The translations under genes and the position numbers were made by a program. The notes under the pieces were generated by a model. It searched no databases. It saw only the letters and a list, made by a program, of their open reading frames with translations, and had not been told where the DNA came from. Below are positions 34,287 to 43,012 of a DNA stretch of 64,000 nucleotides, one piece after another; the first letter of the stretch is position 1; each line of letters opens with the position of its first letter. The stretch is from NCBI RefSeq assembly GCF_000341085.1, contig NZ_ANBA01000007.1, positions 342,680 to 406,679 on the forward strand. Direction: 5' to 3'. Source of the DNA: Nocardiopsis ganjiahuensis DSM 45031. GTDB taxonomy: Bacteria > Actinomycetota > Actinomycetes > Streptosporangiales > Streptosporangiaceae.

Positions 34287-35396
34287 TCAGTGCTCCTCGG
34301 ACTCCACGGGTTCCCCCAGCCCTTCGGGACCCTCGGCCGCGACGACGGCCACCACGGCACGCGTCTGCGCCAGGGTGTCGGTGTGCTCCTCGGGGCGCGA
34401 GGTCAGGGGCAGGTGGACGTGGCCGGCCGCCACCCTCGCACCGGCCCGGTCGCGCAGGAGGGTGTTGCGGTAGGCGATCTCGTTGGACAGGTAGTCGCCC
34501 CCGCCCCCGCGACGCGCCGCCGAACCCTCGCTGGGCCCCTCGGAGCGCGTCACCGGCTCGTCGCCGCCGTCGGGCACCTCGGTCACCTCGGTGTTGGCCA
34601 CGACCTCGTACGGCCCGGTCGCGGCGTCGAGGATCCGCTCCACCGGCAGGGAGGTACGCGTCCACTCCGGGGCCCCTTCCCCGGGCAGCGGAGCGCGCCC
34701 GGTCCGGGAGATCCCGAGGTTGTCCGGGCCGCCGCCCCGCCACACCCCGTTCCAGACCTCGAGGTCGAAGCGCCCGGGGCGGCCCCGGCTGAGCGTGACG
34801 ACCGCGTCGGCCACCCCGTACTGGTCGGCCAGGGCCTCCTCCACCAGTCCGGTGTCGAAGTCGCTCCAGGAGACGGGGAAGACGGCGGCGCGCACCACCG
34901 CGGTGCGCTCACCCACGGGGAAGGTCCACCCGTGCAGGTCCAGGGCGGCCGCCCCGGAGGGGTTGGAGCACTCCGGATCCTGGTCCAGGTGGAAGGGGTC
35001 GAACCCGGTGACCACCACGCGCAGCCACCGGTCGCCCGGGGGGAAGTCCAGGTCGGTGATGCCCCTGGAGGCGGTCTCGAACAGGTGGAGCAGTTCGGCG
35101 CGGTCCGCCTCCGGCAGGGGGAAGGAGGGCTCCCAGGCGCGCAGCCGGGAACGGAGCACGAGACGGGCCCAGTACAGGGGTCGGTCGTCGACGGGGTCGG
35201 GTCCGGTGCGGGTGGACTCGGTCCACAGCCGGGAGGCGTGCGAGGCGACCACCTCCCGGGCCTGTCCGAGATCGGTGCTCGCGCGCAGGTCGGCGGCGAA
35301 CAGGGGATCGGCGGCGCCGAAACCCGAGCGCGCCAGGATCCGGCGGGACTCGGGGCGGTCGGCGCGGTCCTCTTCGAGGGTGGTGTCGTGGTGCAC
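34287..35396 (-). CDS. pyroglutamyl peptidase I (C15)-like protein with Ser for catalytic Cys
   Basis: About 369 residues from the GTG at 35396; the start is uncertain because no ribosome site is obvious. The N-terminal about 120 residues are an extension not usual in the family. From about 126 the C15 fold appears: VVVTGFDPF, NPSGAAAL, VFPVSWSDFD, and later DYLSNEIAYRN (301-311) and GHVHLP (325-330). In active enzymes the segment equivalent to DYLSN reads YLCN and its Cys is the nucleophile; here it is Ser304 (codon 34485-34487). Glu213 and His328 are plausible remaining triad residues. It may be inactive, a serine variant, or a binding protein. Confidence 0.72.
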   Translation of the reverse strand: MHHDTTLEEDRADRPESRRILARSGFGAADPLFAADLRASTDLGQAREVVASHASRLWTESTRTGPDPVDDRPLYWARLVLRSRLRAWEPSFPLPEADRAELLHLFETASRGITDLDFPPGDRWLRVVVTGFDPFHLDQDPECSNPSGAAALDLHGWTFPVGERTAVVRAAVFPVSWSDFDTGLVEEALADQYGVADAVVTLSRGRPGRFDLEVWNGVWRGGGPDNLGISRTGRAPLPGEGAPEWTRTSLPVERILDAATGPYEVVANTEVTEVPDGGDEPVTRSEGPSEGSAARRGGGGDYLSNEIAYRNTLLRDRAGARVAAGHVHLPLTSRPEEHTDTLAQTRAVVAVVAAEGPEGLGEPVESEEH

Positions 35397-35622
35397 GGGC
35401 CAGCTGTCTGGTTCGGTTACGGGCGGGGTGGGCTCCGCGAGTCTAGGGCATCTCCGGCGGGCGCCGGCCCTGCCGCGCGCCGCCCCGCGGCACTCCGGTG
35501 CGGGGCACGGGCACCACCCGCCGAACACGCCCCGCAACTGGACGGCAGGGGTGGACCGGGGGCTTCGGAGTTGGCAAGGTGTGAGGTGACCGCCTCCCCC
35601 TCTCAACGGAGAGAGAACACAC

Positions 35623-37170
35623 ATGCACACTGGTGCCCTTCCCGACACCGAGGTCCTCGCCGAGCGCGCGCGGACCGCTCTGGAACGGTGCGGCGCGACC
35701 CGCCTGCCCGACCCCCACGGGGCACCCGGCGCGGCCCGTACACCGATCACCGGCCAGGACCTGTTCCCCGTCGAGTTCGACACCCCCGCCTCCGCCGAGC
35801 GCGCCGTGGCCGCCGCGCACGCCTCCTTCACCTCCGCCTGGCGGGACACCCCCGCCCCGGTGCGGGGCCGGTTGGTGCACCGTCTGGGTGAGCTGCTGCG
35901 CGAGCACAAGGCCGACCTGGCCGAGCTGGTCACCATCGAGGCGGGCAAGATCCGCTCCGAGGCCCTGGGCGAGGTCCAGGAGATGATCGACATCTGCGAC
36001 TTCGCCGTGGGGCTCTCGCGCCAGCTCTACGGGAGGACCATGCCCTCCGAGCGGCCCGGGCACCGGCTGATGGAGACCTGGCACCCGCTGGGCGTGGTCG
36101 GTGTCGTCACCGCCTTCAACTTCCCCGTGGCCGTGTGGTCCTGGAACACCTGTGTGGCACTGGTGTGCGGTGACACCGTGGTGTGGAAGCCCTCCGAGCT
36201 CACCTCCCTGACCGCTCTGGGCTGCCACGGCCTGCTCATGCGCGCGGCCGCGGACGTGGGGGCGCCCGCCGACGTCCACCGGGTCGTGCTGGGCGGCGCC
36301 GAGGTCGGCGAGGTGCTCGTGGACGACGATCGGGTGGCGCTGCTGTCGGCGACCGGTTCCACGGCGATGGGCAGGGCCGTGGCGCCCAGGGTGGCCGCCC
36401 GGATGGGCCGGTACCTGCTGGAGCTGGGCGGGAACAACGCGGCGGTGGTCGGCCCCTCGGCCGACCTGGACCTGGTGGTGCGCGGCAGCGTGTTCGCCGC
36501 GGCCGGGACCGCCGGGCAGCGCTGCACCACGCTGCGCCGTCTGATCGTGCACGAGGACGTGGTGGACCAGGTCGTCGAGCGCGTGGTGAACGGCTACCAG
36601 CAGCTGCGCGAGCGGATCGGCGACCCCTACGAGGAGTCCACCCTGGTGGGGCCGCTGGTGGGGGAGCGCGGGCACACGGCCATGCGCGAGGCCCTGGAGC
36701 GGGCCCAGGCCGACGGCGGCGAGGTGCTGGTCGGCGGTGAGCGGCGCCTGGAGAAGGACGCCGAGGACGCCTACTACGTCGAGCCCGCCGTGGTCCGGAT
36801 GCCCGCCCAGACCGAGGTCGTGCGCCAGGAGACCTTCGCGCCGATCCTGTACGTGCTCACCTACCGCACCCTGGAGGAGGCGGTGGAGCTGCACAACGGG
36901 GTCCCCCAGGGGCTGTCCTCGGCGATCTTCACCCAGGACCAGGCCGAGGCGGAGCGCTTCCTGTCCGCGGCCGGGTCCGACTGCGGCATCGTCAACGTCA
37001 ACATCGGCACCTCGGGGGCCGAGATCGGTGGCGCGTTCGGCGGGGAGAAGGAGACCGGCGGCGGCCGGGAGTCGGGTTCGGACTCCTGGAAGGCGTACAT
37101 GCGCCGGGCGACCAACACCGTGAACTACGGCGGAGAGCTGCCCCTGGCCCAGGGAGTGCGCTTCCTCTGA
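35623..37170 (+). CDS. ALDH7-type semialdehyde dehydrogenase (alpha-aminoadipic semialdehyde type)
   Basis: 515 residues from an ATG with GGAGAGAG upstream. Motifs: VVTAFNFPVAVWSWNTCVALVCGDTVVWKPSE, LLSATGSTAMGRAV, LELGGNNAAVV (general-base Glu) and FAAAGTAGQRCTTLRRL (catalytic Cys). The closing GGAFGGEKETGGGRESGSDSWK is diagnostic of ALDH7/antiquitin, which oxidises alpha-aminoadipic semialdehyde in lysine breakdown. No lysine aminotransferase gene is adjacent. The next gene is the OhrR regulator, separated by an operator, so this gene is a separate unit. Confidence 0.92.
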   Translation: MHTGALPDTEVLAERARTALERCGATRLPDPHGAPGAARTPITGQDLFPVEFDTPASAERAVAAAHASFTSAWRDTPAPVRGRLVHRLGELLREHKADLAELVTIEAGKIRSEALGEVQEMIDICDFAVGLSRQLYGRTMPSERPGHRLMETWHPLGVVGVVTAFNFPVAVWSWNTCVALVCGDTVVWKPSELTSLTALGCHGLLMRAAADVGAPADVHRVVLGGAEVGEVLVDDDRVALLSATGSTAMGRAVAPRVAARMGRYLLELGGNNAAVVGPSADLDLVVRGSVFAAAGTAGQRCTTLRRLIVHEDVVDQVVERVVNGYQQLRERIGDPYEESTLVGPLVGERGHTAMREALERAQADGGEVLVGGERRLEKDAEDAYYVEPAVVRMPAQTEVVRQETFAPILYVLTYRTLEEAVELHNGVPQGLSSAIFTQDQAEAERFLSAAGSDCGIVNVNIGTSGAEIGGAFGGEKETGGGRESGSDSWKAYMRRATNTVNYGGELPLAQGVRFL

Positions 37171-37261
37171 GCCCGCTCGGGGCGTGAGCGCACCTCCTGC
37201 GGAGGCGACGGCGGGCCCGGGGCGTCGAACCCGGGCCCGCTGCCCGGAGCCCGCGCGCCCC

Positions 37262-37300
37262 AAAACGGTTGTGTCCAACACTGTTGTGCACAACCGTTTT
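37262..37300. promoter_or_regulatory. nested palindromic OhrR operator
   Basis: Perfect 12-bp arms AAAACGGTTGTG (37262-37273) and CACAACCGTTTT (37289-37300) enclose a second palindrome, CAACA-c-TGTTG (37276-37286). It lies 44 bases before the OhrR start, a good site for autorepression. OhrR operators are AT-rich palindromes of this kind. Confidence 0.75.
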
Positions 37301-37344
37301 CTGTTACGGTGGCGGAGACGGCGAGCGGACACGGGGGAGGAACC

Positions 37345-37833
37345 ATGGCGGGCACCGACGAGGGCGACCCCCTCGCCCTGGACCGGCAGCTGTGCTTCTC
37401 CCTGTACACCGCCTCCCGGGCCCTGACCGGGCTCTACCGGGAGATCCTGGCCGACCTGGGGCTGACCTACCCGCAGTACCTGGTCATGCTCGTGCTGTGG
37501 GAGCGCGGCACCCTGCCGGTCAAGGACCTCGGCCTGGCCCTGAGCCTGGACTCGGGCACGCTCTCCCCCCTGCTGCGCCGCATGGAGGGGGCCGGGCTGC
37601 TCACCCGCCGACGCGGACCCGAGGACGAGCGGATCGTCCACGTCAGCGTCACCGAGGAGGGGGCCCGGCTGCGCGAGAGAGCCGGGGACGTCCCCGAACA
37701 GGTCCTGTGCGCCACCGACCTGTCGGCGGGGCGGGTCGAGGAACTCCGGGCGCTGCTCGACCACGTCACCCGTTCGGTGACCGACGCCTCGGGCCGCGGT
37801 GCCACACGCGCCGCCCGTGACGCCGACACCTGA
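37345..37833 (+). CDS. ohrR: OhrR, organic-peroxide-sensing MarR family repressor
   Basis: 162 residues from an ATG with GGGGGAGG upstream. LDRQLCFSLYTASRALTGLYR carries the single N-terminal redox Cys (Cys17) that defines OhrR. The wing-helix is PVKDLGLALSLDSGTLSPLLRRMEGAGLLTRRRGPEDERIVHVSVTEEG. Oxidation of the Cys by organic hydroperoxides releases the repressor from DNA. The ohr gene follows 58 bases downstream; a self-complementary 20-base sequence between them could fold in the message. Confidence 0.93.
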   Translation: MAGTDEGDPLALDRQLCFSLYTASRALTGLYREILADLGLTYPQYLVMLVLWERGTLPVKDLGLALSLDSGTLSPLLRRMEGAGLLTRRRGPEDERIVHVSVTEEGARLRERAGDVPEQVLCATDLSAGRVEELRALLDHVTRSVTDASGRGATRAARDADT

Positions 37834-37854
37834 ACCACACCAGCACCACACACA

Positions 37855-37874
37855 GGCTCGGCGCGCGCCGAGCC
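37855..37874 (+). other. 20-base perfect palindrome in the ohrR-ohr gap
   Basis: GGCTCGGCGC and GCGCCGAGCC abut and are fully complementary. In RNA they form a strong hairpin 17 bases before the ohr start, possibly a processing or attenuation site that separates expression of the two genes. Confidence 0.5.
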
Positions 37875-37891
37875 GAGAGAGGGAACCAAGC

Positions 37892-38320
37892 ATGGCTTAC
37901 GACGTCCTCTACACCACCAACGCCACCGTCACCGGCGAGGGCCGCAAGGGCTCCGGCCGCAGCGACGACGACCGCCTCGCGGTCGACCTGTCCGTGCCCA
38001 AGGGCCTGGGCGGCGACGACGGCCCCGGCACCAACCCCGAGCAGCTCTTCGCCGTCGGCTACGGCGCCTGCTTCCACGGCGCCCTGCGCAACGTCGCCCG
38101 TCAGGCCAAGACCAAGGTCGACGGCGCCACCATCGACTCCCAGGTCAGCCTCGGCAAGTCCGACGAGGGCCTGGACATCGCCGTCGTGCTGACCGTGACC
38201 ATCCCGGGCCTGGAGCAGGCCGAGGCCGAGAAGCTGGTCGAGGCCGCCCACCAGATGTGCCCCTACTCCCGCGCCACCCGCGGCAACATCGAGGTCGAGC
38301 TGATCACCAAGACCGCCTAG
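37892..38320 (+). CDS. ohr: Ohr, organic hydroperoxide reductase
   Basis: 142 residues, the usual Ohr length. YDVLYTTNATVTGEGRKG opens the OsmC/Ohr fold. The two catalytic cysteines are Cys60 (GYGACFHGAL) and Cys123 (QMCPYSRATRGNI), and the conserved Arg is supplied by GRKG. Ohr reduces organic hydroperoxides using lipoylated proteins as reductant in the cytoplasm. With OhrR upstream and its operator it forms a complete inducible detoxification module. A strong terminator follows. Confidence 0.95.
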   Translation: MAYDVLYTTNATVTGEGRKGSGRSDDDRLAVDLSVPKGLGGDDGPGTNPEQLFAVGYGACFHGALRNVARQAKTKVDGATIDSQVSLGKSDEGLDIAVVLTVTIPGLEQAEAEKLVEAAHQMCPYSRATRGNIEVELITKTA

Positions 38321-38334
38321 GTCCACAGGTGCCC

Positions 38335-38372
38335 ACGGGGCCGGCCGCACCAACAGGTGCGACCGGCCCCGT
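38335..38372 (+). terminator. terminator after ohr
   Basis: ACGGGGCCGG (38335-38344) pairs with CCGGCCCCGT (38363-38372), and inner CGCACC/GGTGCG pairs extend the stem almost to the loop. It begins 15 bases after the ohr stop codon. Confidence 0.75.
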
Positions 38373-38470
38373 CCCCGTGAGCGCGACGACCCCGTCGGGC
38401 CCGAACAGCGGGGGGCGTCCGCTGGAGCTCGAAGAGCGGGAAGATGGTCCGGAGCCGACCCGGAGCACAG

Positions 38471-38504
38471 AAAAATGGGGCGAAACCAACTGGTTTCGCC
38501 CCAT
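38471..38504 (-). terminator. intrinsic terminator for the minus-strand CNNM/CorC pair
   Basis: Perfect 14-bp arms (38475-38488 and 38491-38504) with a 2-base loop. On the minus strand this is followed by TTTTT. It lies 17 bases beyond the stop codon at 38521. Confidence 0.9.
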
Positions 38505-38520
38505 CTGTCGTTCACCCCGC

Positions 38521-39531
38521 CTAGGCGGCGGTGTCCAGCAGCAACAGCCGGTCCAGGATGTCCTGGAGGGTCACCAGACCCATCAGCTCCCCCTCCTCCT
38601 CGACCAGGGCCAGGTGGCTCCGGCTCTCCCGCATGATGCCCATCGCCGCGTACATCGGCGTACCCGCCGCCAGCGTCAGGACCGGGCGCATGAGGTCGGC
38701 GGCGGTGGTCCCGGCCGGGCTGGTCAGCGCCTCACGCACGTGCAGCACGCCGATCGGCTCGCCTCGTTCCATCACCACCAGACGCAGGTGCGTGGACTCG
38801 CGCGAGACCCGCTTGATCTCCTCCACGCCCGCGTCCGGAGCCACCCACGCGATCTCCTCACGCGAGGTGTAGTGCTCACTCAGCGGCTGGGAGTTGACCT
38901 CCAGGGCCGTGGCCAGCTGGTCACGGCGCTCGGAGTCCAGGGCGCCCGCCTTGGCCGAGTGCTCGACCAGCTCACGGACGTCCTCCGGGTTGTGCCCGCT
39001 CACCAGCTCGTCCACCGCCTGCACACCGAAGCGGTGCAGCACCCAGTTGGCCATGCCGTTGAGCATCATGAGCAACGGGCGCGTCACCCACATGAACGCC
39101 TGCATCGGGATCGCCAGCATGGTCGCCGACTTCTCCGGGTGCGAGATCGCCCAGGACTTGGGTGCCATCTCGCCCACGACAAGGTGCAGGAACGTCACCA
39201 GGATCAGCGAGAAGGTGAACGAGAGCACATAACCCACCGAGGGCGGAAGAGCACCGAACAACGGCTCCAGCATGTGGTGGAACGCCGGTTTGGAGATCGC
39301 GCCCAGGGCCAGCGTGCACAGAGTGATCCCCAGCTGGGAGCCGGCCAGGAGCAACGACAGGTCGCGGGCGCTCTTGAGCGCCGCGCGCGCCGCCGCGCTG
39401 GTGTGCGCGGCCTCCTCCAGCCGGTAGCGGCGTGCCGCCACCAGGGCGAACTCGATCGCCACGAAGAAAGCGCTCAGGGCGATGAGTACCACGGTCAGCC
39501 CCAGGGCCAACCACACGTTCATGTCGCTCAT
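38521..39531 (-). CDS. CNNM/CorC-type hemolysin-like membrane protein (short)
   Basis: 336 residues. The CNNM transmembrane domain is N-terminal (VWLALGLTVVLIALSAFFVAIEFALVAARRYRLEE, SLLLAGSQLGITLCTLALGA, SVGYVLSFTFSLILVTFLHLVVGEMAPKSWAISHPE). Two CBS domains follow (HYTSREEIAWVAPDA; PMYAAMGIMRESRSHLALVEEEGELMGLVTLQDIL). There is no C-terminal CorC_HlyC domain, which the upstream partner has. The family exports Mg2+ or related divalent ions. The start codon overlaps the stop of the upstream gene by 4 bases, so translation is coupled. Confidence 0.92.
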   Translation of the reverse strand: MSDMNVWLALGLTVVLIALSAFFVAIEFALVAARRYRLEEAAHTSAAARAALKSARDLSLLLAGSQLGITLCTLALGAISKPAFHHMLEPLFGALPPSVGYVLSFTFSLILVTFLHLVVGEMAPKSWAISHPEKSATMLAIPMQAFMWVTRPLLMMLNGMANWVLHRFGVQAVDELVSGHNPEDVRELVEHSAKAGALDSERRDQLATALEVNSQPLSEHYTSREEIAWVAPDAGVEEIKRVSRESTHLRLVVMERGEPIGVLHVREALTSPAGTTAADLMRPVLTLAAGTPMYAAMGIMRESRSHLALVEEEGELMGLVTLQDILDRLLLLDTAA

Positions 39532-40916
39532 GCCCGCACCTCCCGCTTGCCGTTCCTGTTCTCGGTGAGCTCGTGCAGCCGCAGTTCCACCGTGTTGGGA
39601 ACGTGCCGCTGGACCCCGCTCACGGTCAGGGCCAACGCCATGTCGGGATCGCCGTCATGGGCGCTGGAGGGCCTGGGCAGCGGCAGGTCCACCCGGTCGC
39701 CGACCTGCGGCAGCCGGTGGAGTTCGTGGATGACCAGGCCGCCGATGGTCTCGTAGTCGCCCTCGGGCAGGTCGTGGCCGATCAGCCGCTCCACCTCGTC
39801 GATGTGCAGCGCGCCCGGGACGAGGTAGCCGTTCTCCCCGTCCAGGTGGGCGGGGGCCTCCTCCTCCGGAGTGTGCTCGTCGGCGATCTCACCGACCAGC
39901 TCCTCGGCCAGGTCCTCGGTCGTGATGACCCCGGCCAGGCCGCCGTACTCGTCCACCACGCAGGCGAACTCCTCGCCCGCCTCGCGCAGCTGGTCCAGCA
40001 CACCCGGCAGCGGGAGCGAGGCCGGGACCATGACGGTCGGCCGCGCCACCTCGCTGACCCGGACACCGGACAGGTCGCGGTCGCCCAGCGCGAGCACGTC
40101 GCGCAGGCAGATCACACCCACGATGTCGTCCACGCCCTCGCCCAGGACCGGGAAACGGGAGTGGTCGGAGGCCATGAGCTCCACGACCCGGCTGACCGGG
40201 TCGCCTTCCTCGACGGTGGTCACCTCGGGGCGCGGGATCATCGCGTGCCCGGCGGTGCGGTCGTGGAAGTCGAGGGTGCGGTCCAACAGGGTGGACACCT
40301 CGGCCGGCAGGTCGCCGGTCTCGCGGGACTCGGCGATGATGCGCTCCAGGTCACGCGGGGTCGCCGCGTGCTGGACGTCCTCCACCGGTGTGATCCTCAC
40401 GAGCTTGAGCAACCAGATCGCGGCCTGGTCGAACAGCCAGATGACCGGGCCGAAGACCTTCAGGTAGATCCCTGTCGACAGGGCCAGCCAGCGGGCCACC
40501 GGCTCCGGGTGCGCGATGGCGAGGTTCTTCGGGAAGAGCTCACCGAACACCATCTGGACGACGGTGGAGAGCAGCAGCGCGAACACGGTGCCGACCGCGA
40601 CACCGGTACCGAGCGGTACGCCGACGCCGCCGAGCAGCACACCGATGCCGTCACCGATCATCGGCTCGGCGACGTAACCGACGAGCAGACCGGTGATGGT
40701 GATGCCCAGTTGGGCACCGGAGAGCATGAACGAAGTGCGGTTCGTGACGGCCAGGGCGCGTTTGGCTCCCGTGTCACCGGCCGCGGCGCGCGCCTTCAGG
40801 CGCGAGCGGTCCACAGCCATGTAGCCGAACTCCTGGGCGACGAAATAGCCGTTCGCCGCGATCAGCAGCAAGACGACGAAGAAGCCCAGGAGGATACTGA
40901 GGACGGTGCTGATCAT
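39528..40916 (-). CDS. CNNM/CorC-type hemolysin-like membrane protein (with CorC_HlyC domain)
   Basis: 462 residues from the ATG at 40916; a GTG at 40925 is also in frame but abuts the ribosome site. CNNM domain: LGFFVVLLLIAANGYFVAQEFGYMAVDRSRL, NRTSFMLSGAQLGITITGLLVGY and VVQMVFGELFPKNLAIAHPEP. Two CBS domains follow (TAGHAMIPRPEVTTVEE; LREAGEEFACVVDEYGGLAGVITTEDLAEELVGEI). The C-terminal CorC_HlyC transporter-associated domain is YLVPGALHIDEVERLIGHDLPEGDYETIGGLVIHELHRLPQVGD. It probably works as a heterodimer with the downstream short partner, as such pairs are common in actinomycetes. Confidence 0.92.
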   Translation of the reverse strand: MISTVLSILLGFFVVLLLIAANGYFVAQEFGYMAVDRSRLKARAAAGDTGAKRALAVTNRTSFMLSGAQLGITITGLLVGYVAEPMIGDGIGVLLGGVGVPLGTGVAVGTVFALLLSTVVQMVFGELFPKNLAIAHPEPVARWLALSTGIYLKVFGPVIWLFDQAAIWLLKLVRITPVEDVQHAATPRDLERIIAESRETGDLPAEVSTLLDRTLDFHDRTAGHAMIPRPEVTTVEEGDPVSRVVELMASDHSRFPVLGEGVDDIVGVICLRDVLALGDRDLSGVRVSEVARPTVMVPASLPLPGVLDQLREAGEEFACVVDEYGGLAGVITTEDLAEELVGEIADEHTPEEEAPAHLDGENGYLVPGALHIDEVERLIGHDLPEGDYETIGGLVIHELHRLPQVGDRVDLPLPRPSSAHDGDPDMALALTVSGVQRHVPNTVELRLHELTENRNGKREVRA

Positions 40917-41006
40917 CGGGCACACACCGCCTGGTTCCGCCTGCCGGCAAAGGTCCTGCGAAGGTGTGCGCCCTTACAAGAAGGGGGCTCGTCGGAGTCT
41001 GGGTCA

Positions 41007-41027
41007 CAGCATCCCTGAGGGATGCTG
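41007..41027. terminator. near-perfect palindrome after the methyltransferase gene
   Basis: CAGCATCCCT (41007-41016) and AGGGATGCTG (41018-41027) pair around one base. It lies downstream of the minus-strand RNA methyltransferase (ends 41146) and upstream of the CNNM operon (starts 40916), so it may be a terminator for the first or an operator for the second. Confidence 0.4.
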
Positions 41028-41145
41028 CTGGTACTTCGGGACGGGTCCACTGTTCCTCTCTCTGCGCCTGTGCGCGTCGGGTGTGCGAAATATGTGGTTC
41101 TGGTCAATGAGGGGACGTACGGCGGAGGGAAAAGATTCCCCCGGC

Positions 41146-41706
41146 TCAGTTCCCGACGGGGGCGTCTGCCTCGCCGTCGAAGGTGGCCCACTCACGGCGG
41201 CGGGCCTCGGCGAGGGCGATCGCGGTGGCCACGGCCACGTTCAGCGATCCGACCCGGCCGATCTGCGGAATGTAGGTGACGGCGTCCGCACCGGCCAGTA
41301 GGGCGGGGGAGCAGCCGTGGTCCTCGGCGCCGACGGCCAGGCACACGTCGGGCTCCAACGGGGCGGCGTGCAGTGGCACGGCGCCCTTGGCCAGCTCCAC
41401 GGCGACGACCTTGTAACCGTCGGCGCGGGCGGCGTCCAGGGCTTCCGCGGTCGTGGACAGGCGCGTGTGCGGGACCTTCGCGGCCGTCCCCAGGGCGGTC
41501 TTGCCGACCTTGGGGTCGTCGGGGTCCGCGCTGTTGCCGGTGAGCCAGAGCTGGTCGACGCCGAAGGTCGCGCAGGTGCGCAGGATCGATCCCAGGTTGT
41601 AGGGCTGGGTGACGGACTCGACGAGTAGGGCCAGACGCCCCTCGGTGCGCCTGCGCCACTGGCGGTTCAGGCGTTTGACGTCCGTGGGACGCAACTGCGT
41701 GCTCAA
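41146..41706 (-). CDS. SpoU/TrmH-type RNA 2'-O-methyltransferase
   Basis: 186 residues. SPOUT knot motifs are all present: LALLVESVTQPYNLGSILRTCATFGVDQLWLTG (motif 1, with N and R), CLAVGAEDHGCSPALL (motif 2) and YIPQIGRVGSLNVAVATAIALAEA (motif 3). It transfers methyl from SAM to a ribose 2'-OH in tRNA or rRNA. It lacks the N-terminal L30-like domain of RlmB-type enzymes and is closer to TrmH. The TTG at 41706 has GAGGAA about 10 bases upstream; no better start is seen. Confidence 0.9.
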   Translation of the reverse strand: MSTQLRPTDVKRLNRQWRRRTEGRLALLVESVTQPYNLGSILRTCATFGVDQLWLTGNSADPDDPKVGKTALGTAAKVPHTRLSTTAEALDAARADGYKVVAVELAKGAVPLHAAPLEPDVCLAVGAEDHGCSPALLAGADAVTYIPQIGRVGSLNVAVATAIALAEARRREWATFDGEADAPVGN

Positions 41707-41878
41707 CTGCGGTGTGTTCCTCGCGGGTGTGGGCCGGGCGGTCCCGGCGGCTGTCGGTACAGATTACCGGTCGGGGGTCACACGTGCACGTATGACCCGT
41801 GACACGTCCCGGTAAGTTCGGATATTCGGGCCCGGCTCGTCCGTGGGCCGGCTTCGGTCCGGGCCGGACCCGCCGTGG

Positions 41879-42532
41879 TCAGGGCTTTTCGGCTCTGCGC
41901 ACGGCCAGGACACGGAAACCGGCCCTGGAGGCCACGCGCTCGGCGGGCAGACCCTGCGCGTCCAGCCACTTCTGGAGGGAGTCCGAACCCAGGTGGCGCT
42001 GGACCACCAGGTGGGCGACGCCCTCGGGAGTGAGCCGGTTCAGCCAGGTGCGCAGCATCGAGTGCAGCACGTCCTTGCCCACCCGGATCGGCGGGTTGGA
42101 CCAGATCGCGTCGAAGGGGCCCAGCAGGTCCTCGGCGGTGGGCGCCCGCCCCTCGCCCTGTTCGACGGCCAGGCCGCCCTCGGGGGCGACCACGGCGAAG
42201 CGGGCGTTGTCCAGCCCGTGCTCGTCGGCGTTGCGCCGGGCCAGGCCCACGGCCCGGGCGTTGACGTCCACCCCCACCACACGGGCCCCCGGGGAACGCG
42301 AGGCCATCGTCAGGGAGACGGGACCGTAACCGCAGCCCAGGTCGAGCAGACGGCCCTCGGCCGGAGGCGCCGGAACGCTCTCCAGCAGCACCCGGGTGCC
42401 GAGGTCGACCTTGTCGGGTGAGAACACGCCGCGGTCGGTGTGCAGGCGCAGGTGCAGGTCGGGCAGGACCAGGTCGGCGGTGGAAGGCCGACTGGCGGCG
42501 CCGGGATCGGAGTCGAAGTAGTGCTGGGCCAC
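41879..42532 (-). CDS. RsmC-like class I SAM-dependent methyltransferase
   Basis: 217 residues. SAM-binding motif LLDLGCGYGPVSL (62-74), acidic motif VVGVDVNARAV, and the catalytic SNPPIRVG (145-152), the NPP(Y/F) signature of N6-adenine/N2-guanine methyltransferases. The FSPDKVDLGTRVLLESV segment before motif I is typical of RsmC/RlmG, which methylate guanine N2 in rRNA. Short length means only the catalytic half is present, as usual in actinobacteria. The GTG follows TAGCGT by 6 bases (probable leaderless start). Confidence 0.9.
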   Translation of the reverse strand: MAQHYFDSDPGAASRPSTADLVLPDLHLRLHTDRGVFSPDKVDLGTRVLLESVPAPPAEGRLLDLGCGYGPVSLTMASRSPGARVVGVDVNARAVGLARRNADEHGLDNARFAVVAPEGGLAVEQGEGRAPTAEDLLGPFDAIWSNPPIRVGKDVLHSMLRTWLNRLTPEGVAHLVVQRHLGSDSLQKWLDAQGLPAERVASRAGFRVLAVRRAEKP

Positions 42533-42733
42533 GCCGTGACGCTACCAGGGACGGACGGGGTGTCAGGACGGCAAAAACCTCGCATACCACCGGAAACGAA
42601 AGGATCAACCCCCTGCCCAGGGGCGAAACACCACGGAAGATGGAGGCAGGCGGGGACTGTGGGGGACCCGCGTGAGCCGAACGCGCGCCCGCCCCGGGCG
42701 CGGACGGAGGCGGACGGAGAGGGAGCGGATGCC

Positions 42734-43012
42734 ATGCAGACGATGAAGCGCTGGAACGTCGACGTGGTCGTCGCCGAGGAGAACGAAGGCGAGGCCGCAC
42801 GCACCTGGGCGGAGGTCGGCCTGATCGCCGACGACGGCACGGCCCTGCGCGGCCACGGGATGGCCCGCAAGCACCCGGCCGACCTGGACGTGCCCGAGAT
42901 CGGAGAGGAGCTCGCCGTCTCACGGGCTCTGTCAGACCTCTCACGTCAACTGCGCCAGGTGGCGGCCGAGGACATCAACGACAACACCGGTTCGCCCTGG
43001 CGTCCCACCTGA
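42734..43012 (+). CDS. DUF1876 small protein
   Basis: 92 residues from an ATG with GGGAG upstream. RWNVDVVVAEENEGEAARTWAEVGL, LRGHGMARKHPADLDVPEIGEELAVSRALSDLSRQL and the end AAEDI match DUF1876, a compact actinobacterial family of double-stranded-RNA-binding-like fold and unknown role. It is followed by a strong hairpin at 43054-43080. Confidence 0.92.
   Translation: MQTMKRWNVDVVVAEENEGEAARTWAEVGLIADDGTALRGHGMARKHPADLDVPEIGEELAVSRALSDLSRQLRQVAAEDINDNTGSPWRPT

Noticed and set aside
37155..37240. Transcription terminator after the ALDH7 gene
   Set aside because: GC-rich but I could not find a convincing stem; not listed.
35443..37893. 816-codon minus-strand open frame over the ALDH7 and OhrR genes
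   Set aside because: Antisense shadow. The plus-strand proteins have all family motifs; the minus frame has no recognisable motif and a shadow composition typical of high-GC DNA.
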